A DNA stretch of 64,000 nucleotides from Aquabacterium sp. A7-Y (GCF_026153205.1 NZ_JAPFBW010000032.1:1-64000); one strand, 5' to 3'. Numbered from the stretch's first letter, positions 26,937 to 35,972 are shown. Translations and numbers: made by a program. Notes: generated from the letters alone by a model not told the origin.

Positions 26937-27000
26937 GATCTCCCGGCAGGGGCGTTGAGGAAAGACCCCCGACCGTTCCCCTGCTGCTTGTCGTCGTCGA

Positions 27001-27813
27001 TCAGGCAATCACGCGCTTCGGTGCGGTGCGGACGTGGGTCGCATAGAGCGTCAGCCCGGTGAACGAGAGGCCGCCGACCAGGTTGCCCAGCACCGTCGGG
27101 ATCTCGTTCCAGATGATGTAGTCCATCATCGAGAACTTGGCGCCCGTCAGCAGCCCGAACGGGAACAGGAACATGTTCACCACCGAGTGCTCGAAGGTCA
27201 TGTAGAAGAACAGCATGATAGGCATCCACATGGCGATCACCTTGCCACCCACGGTGGTGGAGATCATCGCACCGACGACGCCCGTCGACACCATCCAGTT
27301 GCACAGCATGCCGCGGATGAAAAGCGTCAGCATGCCGGCCGCACCGTACTCCGCGTAGCCCAGCGTGCGCGACTCGCCGATGACCGAGATGGCCGCGCCG
27401 ACCTTGCCCGGGTCGGTGCTGAAGCCGAAGGTGAAGACGATGGCCATGAGCAGCGCGACCGTGAACGCGCCCGCGAAGTTGCCGATGAAGACCAGCCCCC
27501 AGTTCTTGAGCACTCCGCCTACCGTGACGCCGGGCCGCCGGTCGATGAGCGCCAGCGGTGTCAGCACGAAAACGCCGGTGAGCAGGTCGAAGCCCAGCAG
27601 GTACAGCATGCAAAAGCCTACCGGGAACAGGACCGCGCCCAGCAGCGGCTGCCCCGTCTGCACATTGATCGTGACCGCGAACACGGCTGCCAGCGCCAGG
27701 ATGGCCCCGGCCATGTACGCGCGGATCAAGGTGTCGCGCGCCGCCATGTAGATCTTGGACTCGCCGGCGTCGACCATCTTGGTGACGAATTCGGAAGGAA
27801 CGAGGTAGGCCAC
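27001..27813 (-). CDS. nirC: Formate/nitrite transporter (NirC/FocA family)
   Basis: The product has 270 residues and about six membrane helices. It belongs to the pentameric FNT channel family that moves nitrite or formate across the inner membrane. FNT-type helices are visible, including GNFAGAFTVALLMA, and CNWMVSTGVV carries the family asparagine-rich signature. Since nirD and nirB are directly upstream, nitrite is the likely substrate. The start is GTG at 27813, preceded only by a purine-rich stretch, so initiation may be weak. The gene ends the operon before the terminator at 26912-26936. Confidence 0.88.
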   Translation of the reverse strand: MAYLVPSEFVTKMVDAGESKIYMAARDTLIRAYMAGAILALAAVFAVTINVQTGQPLLGAVLFPVGFCMLYLLGFDLLTGVFVLTPLALIDRRPGVTVGGVLKNWGLVFIGNFAGAFTVALLMAIVFTFGFSTDPGKVGAAISVIGESRTLGYAEYGAAGMLTLFIRGMLCNWMVSTGVVGAMISTTVGGKVIAMWMPIMLFFYMTFEHSVVNMFLFPFGLLTGAKFSMMDYIIWNEIPTVLGNLVGGLSFTGLTLYATHVRTAPKRVIA

Positions 27814-27869
27814 TTTGTTGTCTCTCTCTCAGTAGGGATCTAGTTCGGGTTTGCCGCGGGCACCAGGGG

Positions 27870-28211
27870 TCAGACCGCCACGAGGACGGTGTCGTTCTCG
27901 ATGCGCACCGGGTAGGCGGTGACCGAGTTCTCCGGTGCTTCGAGGCATTCGCCGCTTTGCAGGTCGAAGTGGTGCTTGTAGAGGGGCGATGCGACGACGA
28001 TGCGCTCGCCCACGTTGCCCACCAGGCCGCGCGACAGCACGCTGGCCTTGGCGTTCGGGTCGAAGTTGTCGATCGCGTAGATCTCGCCGCGGCCCTTCAC
28101 ATGGAACACCGCCACGTGGCGCTTGTTGACCAGCGCGCACACGCCGGTGTCGGGAAGGATGTCGTCGATGGAGCAGACGGGGCTCCACTGGGGGGCGTCG
28201 TTGCGGTTCAT
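27870..28211 (-). CDS. nirD: Nitrite reductase small subunit NirD
   Basis: The product has 113 residues: the small subunit of cytoplasmic NADH-dependent nitrite reductase. It has a Rieske-like fold without the cluster ligands: at the expected places it shows FDPNAKASVLSRG and YKHHFDLQSGE, lacking the Cys-His pairs, as in typical NirD. It lies between nirB and nirC. The ATG at 28211 begins MNRNDAPQW. Confidence 0.93.
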   Translation of the reverse strand: MNRNDAPQWSPVCSIDDILPDTGVCALVNKRHVAVFHVKGRGEIYAIDNFDPNAKASVLSRGLVGNVGERIVVASPLYKHHFDLQSGECLEAPENSVTAYPVRIENDTVLVAV

Positions 28212-28238
28212 GGTGTGGCTCCTTCTCGGTCGGGACGT

Positions 28239-30773
28239 TCAGGCAGGTTGATCGGCGAGGTCGCGGGCCGCCGCAGCGCGCTCTTCGGGCGCGGCCGGGC
28301 GGATCTGCCCGCGCTCTTCCACGAAGATCACGTGATGGTCGGGCTGGTCGCTGTTGACGAACTGGCGGAAGCGCTTGCGCACCTCCGGGTTGGTGACCGC
28401 GGTTTTCCACTCGCAGGCATAGGTGTCCACCACGTGCTGCATCTCGGCCTCCAGCTCGGCGGCCAGGCCCAGCTTGTCTTCGACGATCACCTCCTTGAGG
28501 TAGTCCAGCCCGCCTTCCAGGTTCTCGCGCCACACGCTGGTGCGTTGCAGCCGGTCGGCGGTGCGCACATAAAACATGAGGAAGCGGTCGATGTAGGCGA
28601 TCAGCTGCTCCTTGCTGAGGTCGGAGGCGAGCAGTTCGGCGTGGCGCGGTTTCATGCCGCCGTTGCCGCAGACATAAAGGTTCCAGCCCTTGTCGGTGGC
28701 GATCACGCCCACGTCCTTGCCCTGGGCTTCGGCGCATTCGCGGGTGCAGCCCGACACGCCGAACTTGATCTTGTGGGGCGCGCGCAGGCCCTTGTAGCGG
28801 TTCTCCAACTCGACCGCGAGGCCCACGCTGTCCCCCACGCCATAGCGGCACCAGGTGGAACCCACGCAGGACTTCACGGTGCGCAGCGACTTGCCGTAGG
28901 CGTGGCCCGACTCGAAGCCGGCGGCGATCAGCTCTTCCCAGATCGACGGCAGCTGCTCGACACGCGCACCGAAGAGGTCCACGCGCTGGCCGCCGGTGAT
29001 CTTCGTGTACAGGCCGTACTTCTTGGCGACCTGCGCCACGGCCATCAGGCCGTCGGGCGTCACCTCGCCGCCGGGCATGCGGGGCACGACCGAGTAGGTG
29101 CCGTCCTTCTGGATGTTGCCCAGGAAGTAGTCGTTGGAGTCCTGCAGCCGGGCATGGTCCTGGTTGAGGATGAAGTCGTTCCAGCACGACGCGAAGATGC
29201 TGGCCGCCACCGGCTTGCAGATGTGGCAGCCCAGGCCCTTGCCATGGCGGGACAGCAGGTCGTCGAAGCTGCGGATGCCCTCCACCTTGATCATGTGGAA
29301 CAGCTCCTGGCGCGAGTAGGCGAAGTGCTCGCACAGGTGGTTGTTCACCGCCAGGCCGCGCTTTTTCATCTCGACCTTCATGATCTGCGTCACCAGCGGA
29401 ACGCAGCCACCGCAGGACGTGCCCGCCTTGGTGCAGCTCTTGAGCTCGCCGATGGCCGTGACGCCGTTGCCCACCGCCTCGCAGATCTGGCCCTTGGAGA
29501 CGTTGTTGCAGGAGCAGATCTGCGCCGAGGCCGGCAGTGCATCGGGGCCGAGCCCGGGCTTGGCCTTGCCGTCGCTTTGCGGAAGGATGAGGAATTCGGG
29601 CGACTCGGGCAGGTCGATGCCGTTGAGCATCATCTGCTGCAGCGTGCCGTATTCGTTGGCGTCACCCACCAGCACGGCGCCCAGCAGCTTCTTGCCGCAC
29701 TCAGAGACGACGATCTTCTTGTAGACCTGCTTGCGCTCGTCGCTGAACTGGAAGGAGCGGCTGCCGGCGGTGGCGCCCATGGCGTCGCCGACGCTAGCGA
29801 CGTCCACGCCCATGAGCTTGAGCTTGGTGCTCATGTCGGCACCCTTGAACTGCGCGGACTCGCCGGCCAGATGGCGCGCTGCCACACGGGCCATGTCGTA
29901 GCCGGGCGCGACGAGGCCGAAGATCTGGCCGTTCCACAGCGCACATTCGCCGACGGCGTAGATGTCGGGGTCGCTGGTGAGGCAGTGGTCGTCGATCTCG
30001 ATGCCGCCGCGCGGGCCGAGGGTGAGGCCGGCCTGGCGTGCCAGCTCATCGCGCGGGCGGATGCCGGCGGAGAACACCAGCATGTCGGTTTCGAGGTGCG
30101 TACCGTCGGCGAAGACGAGACGGTGGCGCGCCTGCTCCCCGTCGACGATCTGCACGGTGTTCTTCTGCGTGTGCACCTGCACGCCCAGGTCCTCGATCTT
30201 CCGGCGCAGCATGGCGCCGCCGGCGGCGTCGACCTGCAGGGCCATGAGGCGGGGCGAGAACTCGACCACGTGGGTCTGCAGCTTCATGTCGCGCAGCGCC
30301 TTCGCGCATTCCAGGCCCAGCAGGCCGCCGCCGATGACCACGCCGCTCTTGGAGCGCGCGCCGCATTCGAGCATGGCTTCGAGGTCTTCGATGGTGCGGT
30401 AGACGAAGCAGTCCGGGCGGTCCTTGCCCGGCACCGGCGGCACGAAGGGGTAGGAGCCGGTGGCGATCACCAGCTTGTCGTAGCTCAGGGTTTCGCCGCT
30501 GCCGACGGTGACGGTCTTGGCCGCGCGGTCGATCGCGGTGGCGCGGGCATTGAGCTGGAGCACCACGTTGCCGCGGTCGAAGAAGCCGGGCTCCACCAGC
30601 GACAGTTCGTCAGCCGACTTGCCGGAGAAAAATTCCGACAGGTGGACGCGGTCGTAGGCCGGGCGCGGCTCCTCGCAGAGCACGCTGACGTGCGCGCCTT
30701 GAGGCATCGCTTCCTGCAGGCTCTCGAGAAACTTGTGGCCCACCATACCGTGGCCGATGACGACGATCTTCAT
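28239..30773 (-). CDS. nirB: Nitrite reductase (NADH) large subunit NirB
   Basis: The product has 844 residues and reduces nitrite to ammonium in the cytoplasm with NADH. It carries an FAD/NAD-binding N-terminal domain (MKIVVIGHGMVG; second nucleotide motif VIGGGLLGLE), a BFD-type [2Fe-2S] domain (ICSCNNVSKGQIC and SCGGCVP), and a C-terminal siroheme/[4Fe-4S] domain with GVSGCTREC and YVCGNGG. It is the first gene of nirBDC. I use the ATG at 30773, 54 bases inside the longest frame, as it begins the conserved Rossmann strand. A palindrome of CRP/FNR type lies about 180 bases upstream. It may be assimilatory or detoxifying; no nitrate reductase is in the window. Confidence 0.93.
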   Translation of the reverse strand: MKIVVIGHGMVGHKFLESLQEAMPQGAHVSVLCEEPRPAYDRVHLSEFFSGKSADELSLVEPGFFDRGNVVLQLNARATAIDRAAKTVTVGSGETLSYDKLVIATGSYPFVPPVPGKDRPDCFVYRTIEDLEAMLECGARSKSGVVIGGGLLGLECAKALRDMKLQTHVVEFSPRLMALQVDAAGGAMLRRKIEDLGVQVHTQKNTVQIVDGEQARHRLVFADGTHLETDMLVFSAGIRPRDELARQAGLTLGPRGGIEIDDHCLTSDPDIYAVGECALWNGQIFGLVAPGYDMARVAARHLAGESAQFKGADMSTKLKLMGVDVASVGDAMGATAGSRSFQFSDERKQVYKKIVVSECGKKLLGAVLVGDANEYGTLQQMMLNGIDLPESPEFLILPQSDGKAKPGLGPDALPASAQICSCNNVSKGQICEAVGNGVTAIGELKSCTKAGTSCGGCVPLVTQIMKVEMKKRGLAVNNHLCEHFAYSRQELFHMIKVEGIRSFDDLLSRHGKGLGCHICKPVAASIFASCWNDFILNQDHARLQDSNDYFLGNIQKDGTYSVVPRMPGGEVTPDGLMAVAQVAKKYGLYTKITGGQRVDLFGARVEQLPSIWEELIAAGFESGHAYGKSLRTVKSCVGSTWCRYGVGDSVGLAVELENRYKGLRAPHKIKFGVSGCTRECAEAQGKDVGVIATDKGWNLYVCGNGGMKPRHAELLASDLSKEQLIAYIDRFLMFYVRTADRLQRTSVWRENLEGGLDYLKEVIVEDKLGLAAELEAEMQHVVDTYACEWKTAVTNPEVRKRFRQFVNSDQPDHHVIFVEERGQIRPAAPEERAAAARDLADQPA

Positions 30774-31182
30774 GGAATGACTTGTCCTAATGCGGGGGGA
30801 CGGGCGGATTCGCCAAGGCCGGGGCACAGGTCGAGACGGCGCCCTGCGGTGAGGACGTGCAACGGCTGCGCTGAGCCTGAGGCAAAGGGACCCGGCGGGA
30901 CCAGCATCGGAGCACCTCGTTGTGTCGGGGCCGCACTTCGGCGTGCGGCGTGATGCTGATCACGAGGCGGCACGCGGGGGCGCGCCCGGCTCGGGTGGAT
31001 CCCTTACTGCAAGGCCTGTGCCAGACGCGGCGGGGCACCGCGGGGCATCCCCGGGCGCGTTGGCGCGTCCATTTGAGGAAATGAGCACTGCGATGGAGCG
31101 TCAGACGCGCGCAGCGCACCGAGTTGGCGCATGCGCGTCGCCGCGCCCCGGGACATCGCGGCCGCGAGGGCTGCTGCGCGAT
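30774..31182. promoter_or_regulatory. nirB upstream region with CRP/FNR-type palindrome (30950-30963)
   Basis: No gene is supported in this gap. GTGAT-GCTG-ATCAC at 30950-30963 is a perfect inverted repeat. It contains the TGAT-N4-ATCA core of FNR sites and also GTGA-N6-TCAC of CRP sites, so the protein family is suggested but not the member. Confidence 0.45.
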
Positions 31183-31773
31183 TTAGACGCCGGCCTTGGC
31201 GAACACCACCACCGACACCCCGCGCGCAGGGCGTTCGGCGTCCGGGTTCTGGTAGGAGTGCCGTACGTTGCCTGGAAAGGCCAACACGTCGCCGGCTGCC
31301 AGCTGGAAGGCGTCACCTGCCACATGCAGCGTGATGCGGCCCTCCAGGCAGGTGAAGAACTCGCGGGTTCCGGGCAGGTGGGGCGTGCCGGCCATCACGG
31401 CGCCGGGCTGGAAGTCCATCACGCTCATCATCTCTTCGGGCACCGGCTCGGGCAGCAGGTCGCGCTCGACCACACCGCGTCCGCGTTGCCGTGAGCCGAC
31501 GTCCCGCGCGAGCCAGTGCCTCACCTTGGCGCGCGGCGCGGCCAGCAGTTCATCGATCGGCACCTGCAGGGCGGAGGCCACCTTCACGAGTACCGCCAGC
31601 GAAGGGTTGGACTCGCCCGATTCGAGGTTGGCGATGGTGGAGCGCGGCAGCCCGGACAGGCCGGCCAGGCTTTCTTGCGTGAGCTGCCTGACCTGGCGCA
31701 GGCTGGCCAGGTTGCGTGCGAGGTGGGCACTCGGCGTGTCGGGCGGGGCGCGATGCGCCGGGGGCTTGTCCAT
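31183..31773 (-). CDS. XRE-family regulator with C-terminal cupin
   Basis: The product has 196 residues. The N-terminal helix-turn-helix (about 20-75, with LTQESLAGLSGLPRSTI and NLESGESNPS) is followed by a cupin domain (about 110-190, with EFFTCLEGRITLHV and FPGNVRHSYQN). Members of this group repress or activate a neighbouring metabolic operon upon binding a small molecule. It diverges from the SDR/QueA-like pair. The ATG at 31773 begins MDKPPAHR; the open frame further upstream lies in another gene's region and is ignored. Confidence 0.88.
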   Translation of the reverse strand: MDKPPAHRAPPDTPSAHLARNLASLRQVRQLTQESLAGLSGLPRSTIANLESGESNPSLAVLVKVASALQVPIDELLAAPRAKVRHWLARDVGSRQRGRGVVERDLLPEPVPEEMMSVMDFQPGAVMAGTPHLPGTREFFTCLEGRITLHVAGDAFQLAAGDVLAFPGNVRHSYQNPDAERPARGVSVVVFAKAGV

Positions 31774-31876
31774 CGTCTCGAACTTTTGCCAATGGCCTGG
31801 ACACGGCGCTCGGTGGGCGGCACCGGCCTGCCTACGCTGAAGCCTGTTCGAACTTCTCATGGAACAGGAGCACAAG

Positions 31877-32620
31877 ATGGACGCAGGATACAAGAGTCGC
31901 AGAGCGCCGTCGGCCGCAGCCGGCCCGCAACTCCCCCGGATCGCGATCACGGGCGGCACGTCCGGCCTGGGCCTCGCCCTGCTGCGCGAGCTCCACGGTC
32001 GCGGCGCACGGCTCGCCTTCGTGGCCCGCACGGCGGCGCGGGTGGCCGCGGTGGAGGCCGAGCTGCCCGGTGTGGCGGGCATCGTGGGGGATGTGGCGGA
32101 CAAGCAGGCCATCCACCCGATCGCGCTGCAGATCCTCGGCCGGCTGGGGGGGCTGGACATGCTGGTGAACAACGCCTCCAGCCTGGGGCCCGTGCCGCTG
32201 GCACCTCTGGCCGACACGGACTGCGAAGCGCTGGAGCTCGCCCTGGCCACCAATGTGCTGGGGCCCTTCCGGCTGACCAAGGCCTGCCTCGGTGCCCTGA
32301 CGGCCGCCGCCCGGGCCGGCCGGGGGCCGCTGGTGCTCAACGTCTCGAGCGACGCCGCCGTCACGCCCTACCCGGGCTGGGGCGCCTATGGCGCCAGCAA
32401 GGCGGCGCTGCGGCACTTGAGCGCCATCTGGCAGGAGGAGCTCAAGGAGGAGGGGGTGTCGCTCGTCTCGCACGACCCGGGCGACATGGACACTCCGCTG
32501 CATGCGGCGGCCCTGCCCGGGGCAGACCGCTCGCTGCTCAAGCCGCCCGGGGTCGCGGCGCGGGAGGTGGCCGACCTGCTGTGGGGACGTTGGGAGCATG
32601 CGCAGGGAGTCGCTGCATGA
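31877..32620 (+). CDS. Short-chain dehydrogenase/reductase
   Basis: The product has 247 residues. This classical SDR has the cofactor motif TGGTSGLG, the NNAS structural motif and the catalytic YGASK (Tyr-x-x-x-Lys), with the preceding serine in NVSSD. It uses NAD(P)H; its substrate is unknown. I chose the ATG at 31877, with AGGAG six bases upstream, over the ATG at 31859, which has none. Its stop overlaps the next start as ATGA, so the two are translated together. Confidence 0.88.
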   Translation: MDAGYKSRRAPSAAAGPQLPRIAITGGTSGLGLALLRELHGRGARLAFVARTAARVAAVEAELPGVAGIVGDVADKQAIHPIALQILGRLGGLDMLVNNASSLGPVPLAPLADTDCEALELALATNVLGPFRLTKACLGALTAAARAGRGPLVLNVSSDAAVTPYPGWGAYGASKAALRHLSAIWQEELKEEGVSLVSHDPGDMDTPLHAAALPGADRSLLKPPGVAAREVADLLWGRWEHAQGVAA

Positions 32621-33741
32621 TCGCCGCACATCTGCCCATCCAGCGCCCCGCTGACGCCCGCCTGCTGGTCATTGGATCGCGCGGAGCCGTGTGGGAACTG
32701 CCACGGCGCCGGCTGAGCGAGTTGCTGCGGCGGGGCGACCTGCTGGTGGCCAACGATGCGGCCACCTTGCCGGCCAGCTTGCAGGGACGGCATGTGGCCA
32801 GCGGTCGCGCCATCGAAGTGCGGCTGGCAGGGCGCGACAGCCTGGCTCCTGACGAGGTGCGCCGGTTCACGGCGGTCGTCTTCGGCGCCGGCGACCACCG
32901 ACTGCGCACCGAGGACCGTCCCCCGCCACCCGCCTTGAGGCCGGGCGACCGCCTGCAGCTGGGGCCGCTGTCTGCGCGCGTCGCGCGCCTGCTGGCGCAT
33001 CCGCGGCTGATCGACTTGCAGTTCGACGGCACGCCGGCGCAGGTGTGGGCCGGGCTCGCCCGGCATGGCAGGCCGGTGCAATACGCTCATGTGCCGGCGC
33101 CGCTGCGACTGTGGGACGTATGGACCGCCTTCGCTGCGCCCCCGGTGGCGTTCGAGGCGCCCTCGGCCGGCTTCGCGCTGGACTGGGCCACGATCGCGGG
33201 GCTGCGCAGGCGGGGCGTGGGCTTCGCCACGCTGACGCACGCCGCAGGGCTGTCGTCCACCGGCGATCCCGTGCTCGATGCCCGTCTGCCCCTGGACGAG
33301 GCCTACCACATTCCGACGGAGACGGTGCTCGCCATCGAGGCGACTCGTCGCCGCCTCGGGAGGGTGGTCGCGATCGGCACGACGGTCGTGCGGGCGCTGG
33401 AACATGCCGCCGGGGAGGATGGCCGCGTGCGGCCCGGGGCCGGCACCGCCACCCAGCGCGTGGGGCCGCACAGCCTCCTGCGTGTCGTCGATGCCTTGCT
33501 GTCCGGCACCCACGAGCCCGGCACCAGCCATTACCAGCTGCTGCAGGCTTTCACGGATCCCGCGACGTTGCAACGCGCGGACGAACTGCTGGAGCGGCGC
33601 GGCTTCAGGACGCATGAGTTCGGCGATTCCTTGCTCGTCTGGCGCCGCGCCGGGAGCCGCAGTACGGCGCGTGTGCTAAGCCGCGAGGACCTCGTTGCCC
33701 CGGTCGTCGACGCAGTGCATCCGCACCTGACCCAGGTGTAG
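32617..33741 (+). CDS. QueA-like protein (S-adenosylmethionine:tRNA ribosyltransferase-isomerase family)
   Basis: The product has 374 residues. It resembles QueA in overall plan: an N-terminal beta-barrel part with VANDAATLPASLQG (true QueA has a DTRV-type motif here), and a later part with EAPSAGFALDW and GVGFATLTHAAGL. The replacements in the catalytic regions suggest a divergent paralogue rather than the queuosine enzyme. It is coupled to the SDR gene and both face away from an XRE-cupin regulator, an odd setting for a tRNA enzyme. The reaction is not known to me. Confidence 0.6.
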   Translation: MIAAHLPIQRPADARLLVIGSRGAVWELPRRRLSELLRRGDLLVANDAATLPASLQGRHVASGRAIEVRLAGRDSLAPDEVRRFTAVVFGAGDHRLRTEDRPPPPALRPGDRLQLGPLSARVARLLAHPRLIDLQFDGTPAQVWAGLARHGRPVQYAHVPAPLRLWDVWTAFAAPPVAFEAPSAGFALDWATIAGLRRRGVGFATLTHAAGLSSTGDPVLDARLPLDEAYHIPTETVLAIEATRRRLGRVVAIGTTVVRALEHAAGEDGRVRPGAGTATQRVGPHSLLRVVDALLSGTHEPGTSHYQLLQAFTDPATLQRADELLERRGFRTHEFGDSLLVWRRAGSRSTARVLSREDLVAPVVDAVHPHLTQV

Positions 33742-33985
33742 CCGCAGGTCGGCGATGCCGCTGCCCGGTAGGGCCGCCGTCATGGCCGTGGGCATCAAGC
33801 TGCGGTGCGAGCATCGCGGGCCACTCGGCAAGGCGCTCTCCTTCGTGCCAGTCGCTCAACCACGGGTGCAGTCGCAGGCACTCAGGCAACGAGGCGCCAC
33901 GCAGCCCGCGTCGCCCCAGGTAGCACATCACCGGGTCGCCGTGGCTGAGCGGTGCGGGCTGTGTCCCGATCATTGCCTTGTTCAT
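33605..33985 (-). CDS. Possible small ORF coupled to the multi-TM gene
   Basis: This 126-residue frame starts at the ATG at 33985, overlapping the stop of the upstream membrane protein as ATGA. Its first half (DPVMCYLGRRGLRGASLPE) looks protein-like. The second half is Arg/Gly-rich and overlaps the 3' end of the QueA-like gene on the other strand by 137 bases, which argues against it. A frameshift or false frame is possible. Confidence 0.3.
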   Translation of the reverse strand: MNKAMIGTQPAPLSHGDPVMCYLGRRGLRGASLPECLRLHPWLSDWHEGERLAEWPAMLAPQLDAHGHDGGPTGQRHRRPAATPGSGADALRRRPGQRGPRGLAHAPYCGSRRGARRARNRRTHAS

Positions 33986-34824
33986 CACAATCCCCGCTTG
34001 CGCGCAGAGCCAGACGGCGCAGCGGCCTGGGGTGGCGCCGACCGCCCAGGCGCTGAAGCGGTCGATGCGCTTGGCCGGCACAGCCAAGGCGACAGCCGGA
34101 ACGTGCGCCGCAGCGCCTGCAATTCGTCAATGCGAGAAGTGGTGAAGCGCTGGCCGGTGCGCACTTCCAGGGCGCGAAGCGCCACAGCGCGCGCCAAACC
34201 GGGACCGATTGCTGTCGCGAGGACATAGGAGACCGCCCCCCCGAGCAGCGGCAGCACCAGCCACACCACCGCACCGCGGTCCCAGCCGCCAAGCTGCAGC
34301 AGCAGCGGCAGGTTGAGGCCGACAGCGGACAGGAACGCCACCGTTCCCATTCGAGGCGATGCGCCTGCAGCGGGAGCGGGACGGATATGGTGGCGCTGCA
34401 GGTCCACCAGTTCGGCCAACGCTATGGGCACCCCGTCGCGTTGTACCCTCAGTCGGCGGCGCTCTCGGGCAAACCCGATCGCAATGGACCCGATCGTCAG
34501 GGCAAGGCTGGATCCGATGGCGAGACCATGCAAGTCCGGACGATGGAGGCGCCAGGTGACGCCGGTCGCACATCCGACCAGGAAGCTGCCGAAAAAAATC
34601 AGCGCCAGCGGTATCGACCAGAACGCCTCGGTGGGCGAGTAGGTTGCACGGTACTTGAGGTACAGCCCCGCTGCCAAAAACAGCAGACCACTGGCGGGCG
34701 CCAGTGCGGTCAGAGTCCCCGAGTCGAGCACGATGGCCCACATGAGCGGCACCACCAGTGTGCCGCCCACCACCATCGCTAGCGGCAGGCTTTTGAGCGT
34801 ATTCAGATCGTCAGGCGGTCTCAC
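33985..34824 (-). CDS. Multi-TM membrane protein, candidate effector immunity protein
   Basis: The product has 279 residues with about six predicted membrane helices (including LAMVVGGTLVVPLMWAIV, FWSIPLALIFFGSFLVG and VVWLVLPLLGGAVSYVLA). No family is recognised. It is translationally coupled behind the candidate effector gene (its GTG start at 34824 overlaps that stop). Small multi-TM proteins beside membrane-targeting T6SS effectors are usually their immunity proteins; that role here is an inference from position and topology. The Pro/Ala/Ser-rich tail (from about residue 255) may be out of frame. Confidence 0.5.
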   Translation of the reverse strand: MRPPDDLNTLKSLPLAMVVGGTLVVPLMWAIVLDSGTLTALAPASGLLFLAAGLYLKYRATYSPTEAFWSIPLALIFFGSFLVGCATGVTWRLHRPDLHGLAIGSSLALTIGSIAIGFARERRRLRVQRDGVPIALAELVDLQRHHIRPAPAAGASPRMGTVAFLSAVGLNLPLLLQLGGWDRGAVVWLVLPLLGGAVSYVLATAIGPGLARAVALRALEVRTGQRFTTSRIDELQALRRTFRLSPWLCRPSASTASAPGRSAPPQAAAPSGSARKRGL

Positions 34825-35972
34825 GGCTTAGCCCCCAGGACATTTCGTGCTTCGCGCTCGGCAAAATCGGCGCCGCCGTGCTGGTTCCATAACACCTGGA
34901 CGGCAATGCCTGCGGCCAGCCCGATCAGGACCAGGGGGGCACCGACGATCGACAGCCCGGCCCACCCGGCAATCGCCACTGCGAGCGGCACACTGGCGAC
35001 GCTCGCGGCCAAGCCGGCCGCGTTGCCGCTTTGGTTGCGGGCCGAGCTGATGAGGAACTTATGCGTGTCGAACGAGCGGAAGCGGCGCTGACCGGCCGCG
35101 TCAATGTCGAACTCCACACTGTTCCAGGCGTCCAGTGCCGCGGTGGGAGCGAACGTGACCAGGCCCGTGCCGACCTTGCCCGTTGCCCAGCCCATGCTGC
35201 GGGTCCACCGGGTTTCTGCGGCCACGACACCCGCACTGCGCATTTGCTGTCCCGTGGGGTTGGCCCAGCGCGTCGAATGCACCGTGCCCTTCGCGTTGGA
35301 GCGCCAGGACGCGAAGCCCGCGATCGGCGTGGCGACGGTGACGGGCAGCCCGCGAATGCGCAACCTGAGCCGCGGACGGCCTTTGCCCTGGTTGGCGTTG
35401 TACAACTCGATGAAGCTGTTGATGCGTATGGTTCGGGCGGCACCGGACGCGATCTGCTGCGCGCCGGCCGCCAAGCGCGAGGCGGTCTGTCCCTGCATGC
35501 CGAGATAGGCTGCGGTCTGCGCTGCGCCCAGGGCGTTGCCCACCACGTTGCCGGGGCCGACCGTCGCCGCTCGCGTCTCGGACCCCAGGCCGTTGCCGCC
35601 CCACTGGCCGAACAGGTAGTCGTGCAGCCACGGCGGCAGGTCATTCTCCGGCCGCGGGCCGGGTCGGGCCGGGGCAGGCCGGGACGGGGCGGTCATGCTC
35701 GGCACCGCGGCCACCGAGTCCCAGGTGCGCAGGGAGTCCAGGACACTCGGCTGCTGGGCGATCAGCCGGCGCAACAGTTCCTGGCCGACCGGCGTATCCA
35801 GGTCGAAATCACCGTTGAGGTGCTCGGTGCTCACGTCCCAGCCGTCCGCCCGGCAGACACCAACCGTGCCAGGTGGAACCGGCCGCGCCGCGACGTCGCG
35901 TCGGTGCTCCTGCACCTTGAACTTGAACTGTGCGGCTTCCTGCTGGGCCGCCCGCTGCGCGCCAGTTGTCAT
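34821..35972 (-). CDS. Candidate T6SS effector with C-terminal membrane hairpin
   Basis: The product has 383 residues without a signal peptide. The N-terminal half is hydrophilic and Pro-rich; the middle has an Arg-rich segment (RPRLRLRIRGLPV); the last 60 residues form two hydrophobic helices rich in Gly/Ala (PLAVAIAGWAGLSIV and VLIGLAAGIAVQVLW). This resembles glycine-zipper, pore-forming effectors. It faces away from vgrG across a 187-base gap and is coupled to a multi-TM gene. The ATG at 35972 is preceded by GGAGGCAAGACG; the longer open frame across the vgrG promoter is not coding. Confidence 0.5.
   Translation of the reverse strand: MTTGAQRAAQQEAAQFKFKVQEHRRDVAARPVPPGTVGVCRADGWDVSTEHLNGDFDLDTPVGQELLRRLIAQQPSVLDSLRTWDSVAAVPSMTAPSRPAPARPGPRPENDLPPWLHDYLFGQWGGNGLGSETRAATVGPGNVVGNALGAAQTAAYLGMQGQTASRLAAGAQQIASGAARTIRINSFIELYNANQGKGRPRLRLRIRGLPVTVATPIAGFASWRSNAKGTVHSTRWANPTGQQMRSAGVVAAETRWTRSMGWATGKVGTGLVTFAPTAALDAWNSVEFDIDAAGQRRFRSFDTHKFLISSARNQSGNAAGLAASVASVPLAVAIAGWAGLSIVGAPLVLIGLAAGIAVQVLWNQHGGADFAEREARNVLGAKP

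Noticed and set aside
27957-30953. 998-residue open frame antisense to nirB
   Set aside because: It mirrors the G+C-biased codons of nirB, which has all expected motifs; the antisense product has none.
31516-32616. Upstream part of the 741-residue frame ending in the QueA-like gene
   Set aside because: It overlaps the SDR gene in another frame; the ATGA overlap at 32617 marks the true start.
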